In this document: piece by piece, positions 1 to 11,400 of the stretch
Layout of the letters: each line of letters begins with the position of its first letter
Position numbering within the stretch: the stretch's first letter is position 1
Source: Corticium candelabrum
Lineage: Eukaryota > Porifera > Homoscleromorpha > Homosclerophorida > Plakinidae
NCBI RefSeq assembly: GCF_963422355.1
Contig: NC_085092.1
Span: 1,997,050 to 2,061,049 of the forward strand
Direction: 5' to 3'
DNA length: 64,000 nt
Position numbers and translations under genes: made by a program
Notes under the pieces: generated by a model
Database searches by the model: none
The model's input: only the letters and a program-made list of their open reading frames with translations
What the model was told of the DNA's origin: nothing

Positions 1-3000
1 TGACTCCGTAACATATGCGCTAAAAATTGAAGTTAGGGACCCCTTTCCAGGGGTTGACATAATTAAAATTTGTTGGCGAGAAGAGTCAAACGACTCTCGA
101 TTTTGTTCCCTTACGCGACTAAAGAGCAAAGGAGACTGATTCGTGACAAACGAAATGAACAAGAAAAGCTAAAAGAAGAGAAAAGTCTGTTTTTTGAGTT
201 TCCGCGCGTTACTTTGATAGAAATTATTGCTACGCAACCATTGTCACGTGACTATGCGATCATTGTTACGCGACTATCTCAGTAAACGAGTGAGACGATT
301 GAAGCGTGAACGGAGAATTGAAGACAACTATAGTATTTTGCGTTCAATTATTCGAACTCGGCGTTCAGTTAACCGATTCAGGCAAGCAATTATCCGAATT
401 GGGCGTTCGGTTAACCGATTCGAGCATTCAATTATCCGATGTTCTGTCCTAATTAGAAGTACCAAATATAGAAATAATTATTTTAGTCGCACATTTCTTT
501 CATGACGTCTTTCTATTGATGCTCACTCACGTTTCAGCTGAACAATAAATGATTGATTCAAGAAAGGTGGGAAGGTGAAGTAGTGAAATTCGAGCTCTTG
601 ATTAGCTAAAAACCTGCTACGACGCATGATGGACTGTTGCATGGTATCACGCAAGACGCGCGATTTACAAAGTATGCGGATTACACCACGATTGACGAAG
701 CAAGGCGTTGTTGTAGGCTTCCTAGATATGTAAATTTAGTTCGCTTACGACAGCTTAGTTAGATCTCCGTGAAAACGTGGGACACCAAGATTAATGCAAA
801 AGAAATTATCGTACAACACACGCTAAAAATTTATGCTAAAGTCAAGATTAATTACAAATTATTGAGTCTATACAGCTGATGAATGATGACATTTGAGCAG
901 CTGCCCAACCGCAAACCATGTAAGTTATTTAGTTGCACAACAGCCGTAAGCAACGGATAATTGAACGCCTGAATCGGATAATTGGCGAGCGAAGCGAGCC
1001 TCTCTTTTGTCATGTCAAGTGAGCTCGAGATATATTTGGCGAGCGAAGCGAGCCTCTCTCTTGTCATGTCAATTGAGCTCGAGATATATTATATTTATAT
1101 ATTTATATATTTATATATATACGTACGTCAGCACATGGATTTACGGCAAAACAGAAAGACAAATCAACAAAACGACGATGCCAGATGAATGCAATTTTGA
1201 CTCCGTAACATATGCGCTAAAAATTGAAGCATGGGACCTCTTTTGAGGGGTCGACTCAATTGTAATTTCTTGGCGAGGAGAGTCAAACGACTCTCGATTT
1301 TGCTCCCTTACGCGACTAAAGAGCAAAGGAGACCGATTTGTGACAAACGGAATGAAAAAGAAAAGCTAAAAGAAGAGAAAAGTCTGTTTTTTGAGTTTCC
1401 GCGCGTTACTTTGATAGAAATTATTGCTACGCAACCATTGTCACGTGACTATGCGATCATTGTTACGCGACTATCTCAGTAAACGAGTGAGACGACTGAA
1501 GCGTGAACGAAGAATTGAAGACAACTATAGTGTTTTGCGTTCAATTATCTGAACTCGGCGTTCAGTTACCCGATTCAGGCAAGCAATTATCCGAATTGGC
1601 CGTTCAGTTATCCGATTCGGGCATTCAATTATCCGATGTTCTGTCCTAATTAGAAGTACCAAATATAGAAATAATTATTTTAGTCGCACATTTCTTTCAT
1701 GACGTCTTTCTATGATGCTCACTCACGTTTCAGCTGAACAATAAATGATTGATTCAAGAAAGGTGGGAAGGTGAAGTAGTGAAACTCGAGCTCTTCATTA
1801 GCTAAAAACCCGCTGCGACGCACGATGGACTGTTGCATGGCATCACGCAAGACGCGCGATTTACAAAGTATGCGGATTACACCACGATTGACGAAGCAAG
1901 GCGTTGTTGTAGGCTTCCTAGATATGTAGAGTTAGTTCGCTCACAAAAGCTTAATTAGACCTCCGCGGAAACGTGGGACACCAAGATTAGTGCAAAGGAA
2001 ATTATCCTACAACACACGCTAAAAATTCACGCTAAAGTCAAGATTAATTACAAATTATTGAGTCTATACAGCTGATGAATGATGATATTTGAGCAGCTTC
2101 CCAACCGCAGACTATGTAAGTTATTTAGTTGCACAACAGCCGTAAGCAACGGATAATTGAACGCTTGAATCGGTTAATTGAACGCAAAATACTTTAGAAG
2201 AGCAACTGAAAGTCTGTTTCCTGAGTTCCCGCGTTTGTTTGACAAAAACTATTGCTACCTAACGCAACCATTGTTACGCGAATAGGTAAAGACAGAACAC
2301 CATCGCTCGCCAAACACAATGCTAACCGAGCATTTACTAGTATATTTATTGGCGAGCGAAGCGAGCCTCTCTCTTGTCATGTCAATTGAGCTCGAGATAT
2401 ATTTTATTTATATATTTATATATTTATATATTTATATATTTATATATATGCGTACGTCAGCACTTGTCATATGGATTTATGGCAAAACGGAAAGACGGAT
2501 CGACAAAACGACGATGCCAGATGAATGCAATTTTGACTCCGTAACATATGCGCTAAAAATTGAATAACGTGTCCCCTTTCGAGGGGTCGACTCAATTGTA
2601 ATTTCGTGACGATAAGAGTGAAACGACTCTCGATTTTGCTTCCTTACGCGACTAAAGAGCAAAGGAGACTGATGCGTGACAAACGGAATGGAAAGAAAAA
2701 AGCTAAAAGAAGGGAAAAGTCTGTTTTTTGAGTTTCAGCGCGTTACTTTGACAGAAATTATTGTGACGCAACCATTATCACGTGACTACGCGATCATTGT
2801 TACGCGCCTATCTCAGTTAATAAACGAGTGAGACAATTGAAGCGTGAACGAAAAATTGGAGACAACTAGAGTATTTTGCGTTCAATTATCCGATTCGGGC
2901 AGTCAGTTATCCCAATTGGGCGTTCAGTTATCCCATTCAGGCATTCAATTATCCTACTCAGGTATTCAATTATCCTACTCAGGTATTCAATTATCCGATG

Positions 3001-6000
3001 TTCTGTCTTAGAAGTACTAAATTTATAGAAATAATTGTTTCAGTCTGATACGTAAAGTCAAAACCGCGCACATTTCTTTCATGACGTCTTTCGATGATGC
3101 TCACTCACGTTTCAGCTGAACATTAAATGATTGATTCAAGAAAGGTGAGAAGGCGAAGCAGTAAAATTCGAGCTCTTGATTAGCTAGGAACCTGCTACAA
3201 CGCATGATGGACTGTTGCATGGTATCACGCAGGACGCGCTGTTTACAAAGTATGCGGACTACACCACGATTGACGGAGCAAGGCGTTGTAGGCTACCTAG
3301 ATATGTAGATTTAGTTCACTCACAACAGCTTAGTTAGACATCCGCGGGAACGTGGGACACCAAGATTAGTGCAAAAGAAATTATCGTACAACATATACTA
3401 AATATTTACACTAAAGTCAAGATTAATTACAAAATTATTGCGACTAGACAGCTGATGAATGATGATGTCTAAGCAGCTGCCCAACCGCAGACTGTGTAAG
3501 TTATTCAGTTTTCCATGATATTGCACAACAGCCCCTGGCAACGGGTAAATGAACGCCCAATTCGGATAATTGACCAACGGATTCGTATAACTGAACGCAA
3601 AATACTATAAAAGAGCAACTAAAAGTCTACAAATTATTGCGTCTATACAGCTGATGAATGATGATATTTGAGCAGCTGCCCAACCGCAGACTATGTAAGT
3701 TATTCAGTTTTCCATGATATTGCACAACAGCGGTAAGCAACGGATAATTGAACGCCTGAATAGGATAACTGAACACCGGATTCGGATAATTGAACGCAAA
3801 ATACTATAGAAGAGCAACTGAAAGTCTGTTTCCTGAGTCAACGCGTTTGTTTAACAGAAACTATTGCTACGTAAAGCAACCATTGTTACGCGAATAGGTA
3901 AAGATGGAACACCATCGCTCGCCAAACACAATGCTAACCGAGCATTTACTAGTATATTTATATATTTATATATTTATATGCGTACGTCAGCACTTGTCAT
4001 ATGGATTTACGGCAAAACGGAAAGGCGGATCGACAAAATGACAATGCCAGATGAATGCAATTTTGACTCCGTAACATATGCTCTAAAATTGAAGCAAGGG
4101 ACCCTTTTCGAGGGGTCGACTTAATTGTAATTTCGTGGCGATAAGAGTGAAACGACTCTCGATTTTGCTCCCTTACGCGACTAAAGAGCAAAGAAGACTG
4201 ATGCGTGACAAACGGAATGGAAAATAAAAGCTAAAAGAAGGGAAAAGTCTGTTTTTTGAGTTTCCGCGCGTTACTTTCACAGAAATTATTGCTACGCAAC
4301 CATTATCACGTGACTACGCGACCATTGTTACGCGACTATCTCAGTAAACGAGTGAGACGATTGAAGCGTGAACGAAGAATTGAAGACAACTATAGTATTT
4401 TGCGTTCAATTATCCGAACTCGGCGTTCAATTATCCGATTCAGGCAATCAGTTATCCGAATTGAGCGTTCAGTTATCCGATTCGGGCATTCAACTGTCCG
4501 ACTCAGGCAAGCAATTATCCGATGTTCTGTCCTAATTAGAAGTAACAAATATAGAAATAATTATTTTAGTCGCACATTTCTTTCATGACGTCTTTCTATG
4601 ATGCTCACACACGTTTCAGCTGAGCAATAAATGATTGCTTCAAGAAAGGTGGGAAGGTGAAGTAGTGAAATTCGAGCTCTTGATTAGCTAAATACCCGCT
4701 GCGACGCATGATGGGGACTGTTGCATGCATGGTATCACGCAAGACGCGCGATTTACAAAGTATGCGGATTACACCACGATTGACGGAGCAAGGCATTGTT
4801 GTAGGCTTCCTAGATATGTAGATTTAGTTCGCTCTCAACAGCTTAGCTAAGATCTCTGTGGAAACGTGGGACACCAAGATTAGTGCAAAAGAAATTATCC
4901 TACAATACACGCTCAAATTCACGCTAAAGTCAAGATTAATTACAAATTATTGCGTCTATACAGCTGATGAATGATGATATTTGAGCAGCTGCCCAACCGC
5001 AGACTATGTAAGTTATTTAGTTGCACAACAGCCGTAAGCAACGGATAATCGAACGCTTGAATCGGTTGATTGAACGCAAAATACTTTAGAAGAGCAACTG
5101 AAAGTCTGTTTCCTGAGTTCCCGGGTTTGTTTGACAAAAACTATTGCTAAGTAACGCAACCATTGTTACGCGAATTGGTAAAGACAGAACACCATCGCTC
5201 GCCAAACACAATGCTAACCGGGCATTTACTAGTATATTTATATATCTATATATATACGTACGTCAGCAATTGTCATATGGATTTACGGCAAAACAGAAAG
5301 ACAAATCGACAAAACAACGATGCCAGATGAATGCAATTTTGACTCCGTAACATATGCGCTGAAATTGAAGCATGGGACCTCTTTTGAGGGGTCGACTCAA
5401 TTGTAATTTCTTGGCGAGAAGAGTCAAACGACTCTCGATTTTGCTCCCTTACGCGACTAAAGAGCAAAGGAGACTGATTTGTGACAAACGGAATGAAAAA
5501 GAAAAGCTAAAAGAAGAGAAAAGTCTGTTTTTTGAGTTTCCGCGCGTTACTTTGATAGAAATTATTGCTACGCAACCATTGTCACGTGACTATGCGATCA
5601 TTGTTACGCGACTATCTCAGTAAACGAGTGAGACGACTGAAGCGTGAACGAAGAATTGAAGACAACTATAGTGTTTTGCGTTCAATTATCTGAACTCAGC
5701 GTTCAGTTACCCGATTCAGGCAAGCAATTATCCGAATTGGGCGTTCAGTTATCCGATTCGGGCATTCAATTATCCGATGTTCTGTCCTAATTAGAAGTAC
5801 CAAATATAGAAATAATTATTTTAGTCGCACATTTCTTTCATGACGTCTTTCTATGATGCTCACTCACGTTTCAGCTGAACAATAAATGATTGATTCAAGA
5901 AAGGTGGGAAGGTGAAGTAGTGAAATTCGAGCTCTTCATTAGCTAAATACCCGCTGCGACGCATGATGGACTGTTGCATGGTATCACGCAAGACGCGCGA

Positions 6001-6483
6001 TTTACAAAGTATGCGGATTACACCACGATTGACGGAGCAAGGCGTTGTTGTAGGCTTCCTAGATATGTAGATTTAGTTCGCTCACAACAGCTTAGTTAGA
6101 CCTCCGCGGAAACGTGGGACACCAAGATTAGTGCAAAGGAAATTATCCTACAACACACGCTAAAAATTCACGCTAAAGTCAAGATTAATTACAAATTATT
6201 GAGTCTATACAGCTGATGAATGATGACATTTGAGCAGCTGCCCAACCGCAGACTATGTAAGTTATTTAGTTGCACAACAGCCGTAAGCAACGGATAATTG
6301 AACGCCTGAATCGGTTAATTGAACGCAAAATACTTTAGAAGAGCAACTGAAAGTCTGTTTCCTGAGTTCCCGCGTTTGTTTGACAAAAACTATTGCTAAG
6401 TAACGCAACCATTGTTACGCGAATTTGTAAAGACAGAACACCATCGCTCGCCAAACACAATGCTAACCGAGCATTTACTAGTG
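1..6483. repeat. Tandem array of about five 1.2-1.5 kb repeat units
   Basis: The phrase TGACTCCGTAACATATG recurs at about 1, 1198, 2535, 4065 and 5339, always in the same order with the same neighbours. Each unit has a TA/TTTA-rich stretch, a segment with AAAGTCTGTTT...TTTGAGTTTCCGCG, a ladder of short GTTCAATTATCCGA-type repeats, a core of about 500 bp, and then the ladder in inverse complement (GGATAATTGAACGC). Spacing varies (about 1197, 1337, 1530, 1274 bp) because ladders and TA stretches expand and a GCGAGCGAAGCGAGCC segment is extra in some units. The array stops sharply after TTTACTAG near 6483. A small frame of 71-83 codons is retained in three units (70-285, 1231-1482, 5372-5623), but it resembles no protein I know and frames in the other units are broken, so I do not call a gene. 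Confidence 0.85.
331..980. mobile_element. Ladder-core-ladder element inside array unit 1
   Basis: This part of the repeat unit begins with TATAGTATTTTGCGTTCAATT and ends in inverse-complement ladder GGATAATTGAACGC, so it has the outline of an element with inverted repeats. The same object without the spacer occurs alone at about 30187-30911, which suggests it is the mobile part of the array unit. No coding frame is seen. Confidence 0.5.
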
Positions 6484-9190
6484 TACATACATGTCGAAGT
6501 CCGACGGGCTCCGGGAAACCTTTTTTATCCGGAGTACAGTGTACGCTATCAGAACCATGCGCTATACGTACGTGTCTTTGAACGTTCAGATCCACTCTGA
6601 AAGTCGATCTAGACAGCCGTTCGATCTGTGAGCTGTTTCTCCCATTATGAGACTCCACTCCTACATCCTTGGACACGATTTACAGCATCTTCTAGTATGC
6701 GTGAGACTTGGCAGGTCTGCCAGTGGCTGGAGTGATGCATGTATGAGTATGGTACGTTTTAACGCGCGCTAAGTAAGCGTGGTTACAAAGCTAGCTTAAG
6801 CTAACAATTATTTTTCTGAACATTGAGAACTTGCCAAATGAATTGAGAAGTACTACAGCGCTAAACCCTCGGCTGGTATACATGCACACCACATGCTAAG
6901 ACATGTAAGACAGTTGAGGCCGGATCAGGAGGCAGGAACACTCATGAACAAGTATGTAAACAATTTGAAAAAATGATGGGTATGTAGGAATGAATATCTA
7001 TTACTTATTTTCATTCACATGCACGGAGACGCTCACATGCAAGCATCCCGTTGAACAATTAGTTAGTCATGTTCAACTTCAAAGTGGCAGCTAAGGTCCC
7101 AACGGTAGTTTAGCACTACTTGGTGTAGGCTAGGGTTACACACGTAACTGAACAACATTGCGTTGTGACCAGCTTGTGCAAATCAGAATTACTTTTCTTG
7201 TCAGGTAGGTAGCACGTAATTACCCGAGGCCCGGATATCCAGGCTAAGGGTATAGTAATCGTTCGTTAGACTACCGACAGTATTTATACTCGATTAATGC
7301 AGATGCAAATGAAGCTATTCCGACCAATAGACGAGAAGTGGTGTCATTACCGACCAATAGGCGAACGTGCATGATATCATCATGAGAGCTCCACCTCTCT
7401 TTGTTTTGGTAGCTGCTATATATCAAGAATTCGGCCACCGGGCGGCCGTCCTGTAAATGGTGTTTATTCCTTTGCTTTACGGGGTTAGCACATAGAAATC
7501 ACGCCTATAGTTTACATTTGCACGTGTGTGTTTCCCCACTAACAACCAGGCGTCTAGGGAGCGAAGGTGTAGCTGTACGTGGCCTGTAACATTTTGCTTG
7601 TTCCAGTGTTTCTGCATAGTGGTTGACAGCTTGAATTTTCGGTGTGCGTGGCTGAGCAGCTGTGGTGTTGTGGAAAAAATCACTAGTGTCGTCTTCAACA
7701 GAAATTTGGTGCTTGACAGGAAATTGCGAAGGGGAACGTTACGTGCATTGTCCATGACAGCGTCTGTTTGTCGAGCGAAGCGGCTCGGCTGACGCTGGTA
7801 CGTCTCTATTAATTTTTGTTACGGTAGCCGAAGTCAGAGCGAACAGACGCCTAATCTGCATGTGCACATGCATATTTTCTCACATCAATGTTTTGTTTTG
7901 GCACGACAACCAAATTGCGGTTAGACGGATAGCTGTGTACCGTATCTAAGGGTGTAAACGTTGCAGTAGGCATAATAACCACCACGTGAGGGAATTTTCA
8001 ATGTTGTCAAATGCATGAGCGTTTGTGCCTCTTGCCTTACACTGTACACATGTCTTAGCGCCATGTGGTGAGCACGTACACCAGCGATGGTTTAGCACTG
8101 TATAGTGCTTCTCTATTCATTCTTTTCTGAATCCACTGCAATACTGTTTCTGCGCTGTCCTCGCCTATGATGGCTCTGTGTGAAGCACTAGTTTCGCGTA
8201 GCCAGACCCCTTTCCACCGCGTCATACTTCCGGGAAAGAGGTCTGGCTACGCGAGACTGAAGCACTACGCAGCAGCAGTTGACTGATACTGGGTGGACTT
8301 TTCAAAACTCAGAAAAAAATCTTAGAGCCACGTAACGCTTGACTTTACAGATTCCAAATGGTAGCCAGACTACTAACGCCGACACTAAGCGCCTCAGTAG
8401 CCGTCTGTCGGTAAGTAAAAAACGTGATTTTATTCTGTCACATTTCACACCCTTACATAGAGAGTGCTACCGCAGTCTCTGATTTGACACCATTGAAGTA
8501 CCCTTACATGGTGGTTACGCCTACCGTATTTACACAGCTATCACGGTCTAACCGCATTAATTTAGGCCCACAGCTAAATAGGCCTTATCCGCATTCGTAA
8601 GACAACAACTATATAAGGCTGCGCGGTGGGACCAAAAATGGGTTTTGCGTTCATTTTTTCCAGTGTCACATTGCGTGTAATCTATCATATCGGACACGTA
8701 ATGAATCGTGTAAATTGATCTTCCATTAGGTTGTTTGATAGATTGCTCGCTTTGTGTTGTATTGCGTGACTTGGGAAATGTGTTTTGACTAACTTAGTTC
8801 AGAATGCGTCGTCCCTTACACAGTGTACAAGAATCTGTTGGTGAGATCACACAAGTCTAGCTAAGACAGGTTTTCTAGAGATCTGGATGTAACTAACGTA
8901 GAGTCCTCACTACGAACCAACAGCGTAATCATGGCGTACAAGTGAGTCCTCTTCACAGTCGTGCAGGTAATGCTCTACGTCCAACGCAGAGCAAGAACAC
9001 TCGTGACTAATTAGCGCTTCTTCACAACTGAATTCGTTGTTGACCAAGAATCTAGGCATATCCGTGTTTGGTGACCATTGCCACAACTTTCAGCAAACAG
9101 ATACGTGTAGCTGCATTGTCTTGCATGCATAATTATGAATCTTGCATAATTATGAATCTCCAGTTTCCCATACAGTAGCTGCATGAGGTA
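6484..9190. other. Unannotated stretch with diverged repeat similarity
   Basis: I see no convincing gene here. Parts of 7085-8450 (for example GTGGCAGCTA, GGTAGCCAGACTA, GACACTAAGCGCCTCAG) recur in diverged form in 17400-17740, the last part in inverse orientation, so much of this is old repeat sequence. Open frames of up to 113 codons cross repeat boundaries or look random. Confidence 0.5.
8194..8254. mobile_element. Short hairpin element (MITE-like), copy 1
   Basis: The arms TCGCGTAGCCAGACC (8194-8208) and GGTCTGGCTACGCGA (8240-8254) are perfect inverse complements around a loop holding GCGTCATACTT. Related hairpins occur at 18823-18880 and 34193-34245, so this is a dispersed family of about 60 bp. 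It has no coding capacity. Confidence 0.7.
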
Positions 9191-9211
9191 CCTCATATCG
9201 ATGCATGCAGT

Positions 9212-9548
9212 CTCATATTGCAATCTCATATTACAATCTCATATTACAGTCTCATATTACAGTCTCATCGCCTCATCTCATTGTCTCATCTCATTGTCTC
9301 ATCGCCTCATCTCATTGTCTCATCGCATGATCTCATTGTCTCATCTCATTGTCTCATCGCATGATCTCATTGTCTCATCTCATGATCTCATCGCCTCATC
9401 TCATTGTCTCATCGCCTCATCTCATTGTCTCATCGCCTCATCTCATTGTCTCATCGCCTCATCTCATTGTCTCATCGCCTCATCTCATTGTCTCATCGCA
9501 TGATCTCATTGTCTCATCTCATGATCTCATCGCCTCATCTCATTGTCT
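9212..9548. repeat. 21-bp minisatellite
   Basis: Tandem copies of a 21-bp unit beginning TCTCATTGTCTCATCG, with variants where GCCTCA becomes GCATGA. Because 21 is divisible by three, the array stays open in several frames and gives heptad-like translations rich in Ser, His, Leu and Ile. The composition is purely repeat-driven and there is no start or stop context supporting a gene. Confidence 0.9.
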
Positions 9549-10481
9549 AATTTTGACACAAATGGCACGCCATAAAATTGTGCGTTGTCCATAAAGACAG
9601 ATCGAGTGTTGCTTCCGTTTTGTTGTTGTATTCGTCAGACAACCACGACCTGTCAAATTCTTACATGCAACAACAATATTGCTAAACAGAACGTTTTGCC
9701 AATTTACAATATAGATGCAACGACTGCACTGTGACCGTTGCCATAGGAATCTATGACGTTGACTTCCCTTTTTACAAAGTCTAAAATCTAATTGTAAAAG
9801 CCTTACAGTTATCTATAGAATTACGTTTGCAAGTTGCACGAACCACTGAAATCCCATGATTGCCAAGATGCAGTGGAATTGCAATCATTTCGTACTCGAA
9901 TACATTTGCCTACGATGCAGTTATACATTACACTAGGTGCTAAACAAAACGTTATACAAACAATTTAACCGACGTACATGCTGACAAGCTCTTTGAACAT
10001 CTTTATAACCTCGGTTTGTGTAGCACGGAATAACAAAAGAGCTCACAATGATGACTCTTTTGTCATGCTGTACATTGAAACAAATTGAAAACGAATACCT
10101 AAGCTATCCTTTAGCAACACAAGCAGATATCTTTAATACCTTAGAGTTGATCTCTTTCTCAAATATTGAGTGTGCTGCGTTGACGACCTTCATGAAAAGG
10201 TAAACACAATTATAAGTCAATTTGAAACGAATCATGCCTACGTCTATTAATGCATGCATAAATCTTATAAACTTCTATCTAGCTAAACGGAAGCGTATGT
10301 TTACGCGTGCCCTTACGTGCATGAATTTAAGTGTGTACGTTCCTAGGACTACGCTTGCTTTTTACCTGGTCATTAAACCACGAAATCGATCTCAGTGCTT
10401 GTATTTCTGACAATAGGAGACGGTACTGATAGATACGTAAAACTAGATCACCACTCGTATTCACGTTCCATGCTCTTGCGA

Positions 10482-10483
<2 letters not shown>
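9549..10483. other. No recognisable feature
   Basis: AT-rich single-copy-looking sequence between the minisatellite and the TA microsatellite. No ORF above 62 codons and no recognised repeat. Confidence 0.5.

Positions 10484-10545
<62 letters not shown>
10484..10545. repeat. (TA)n microsatellite
   Basis: About 31 uninterrupted TA units. It abuts the dispersed repeat that starts at 10546. The inverted copy of that repeat at 53906-54415 also ends in (TA)n. Confidence 0.95.
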
Positions 10546-10547
<2 letters not shown>

Positions 10548-11070
10548 ATCCATGGCCCGTCCTTCGTACGGGCAAGATACTGTAGTGTAAAGATAGGTCT
10601 GTGAACACGTCACGTGCAACCTTTGTTGCGAGGTCCCGGATATGCTGAATGAATTCGAATCTCGCTCTTCGCGCTTGTTTCGATAGAAATCGACACACTC
10701 CCCGTGTAGCGCTTGCTGCAGAAAACGTGTAGGTTGGATTCGGTGCAAATGCGATCAGAATTTGGAGAGAAACGCAAGCGATAGAAGAGTGTAAAGATTT
10801 CGTCGGCAAGAGATATTCGATTGCTCGAAGCTTTGCGAAGGACGGCGATGCATAGGGTCTACACGGGACTGGTGCGGGCGTGTGTTCGAATGAACTGCAA
10901 TGTGTAGCGTTTGCGTCGTCGAGAAATTTTACGCGTGGATCGATCCCTCGAGAGGGGACCCGGTGCATTATTTTTTTATTTTTTACGCAAACCTTCCTGT
11001 GTGCGTGCCGAGTGTGCGTGCCGATTTCGGTTGCGAACGGAAAAAGACGTGGCCGCCAAACGCGAACATC

Positions 11071-11073
<3 letters not shown>
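10546..11073. repeat. Dispersed repeat family 1, copy 1 (microsatellite-bounded)
   Basis: About 500 bp starting GGATCCATGGCCCGTCC and containing the phrase GGTTGCGAACGGAAAAAG. It occurs again in inverse orientation at 53906-54415. In both copies one end is joined to (TA)n and the other to CA/TG repeats, so the simple repeats seem to belong to the element. No protein is encoded. Confidence 0.8.

Positions 11074-11129
<56 letters not shown>
11074..11129. repeat. (CA)n microsatellite
   Basis: About 28 CA units directly after dispersed repeat family 1. Confidence 0.95.
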
Positions 11130-11132
<3 letters not shown>

Positions 11133-11249
11133 ACAATTTGAGCTTTATATATTAGATATATATGCAGTAGTAATATATTATACGGTATTTCTACTCGTCA
11201 AATAAATGTATGTGCTATTGGACGTGTATTTGGTGTATATTTGGTGAAA

Positions 11250-11375
<126 letters not shown>

Positions 11376-11400
11376 ATGTATGTATACATGTATGACTCAC

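Noticed and set aside
6335..6676. 113-codon ORF on the - strand
   Set aside because: It runs across the right boundary of the tandem array into unrelated sequence and has no family resemblance.
9183..9594. ORFs of 81-106 codons rich in Ser-His-Leu
   Set aside because: They are translations of the 21-bp minisatellite.
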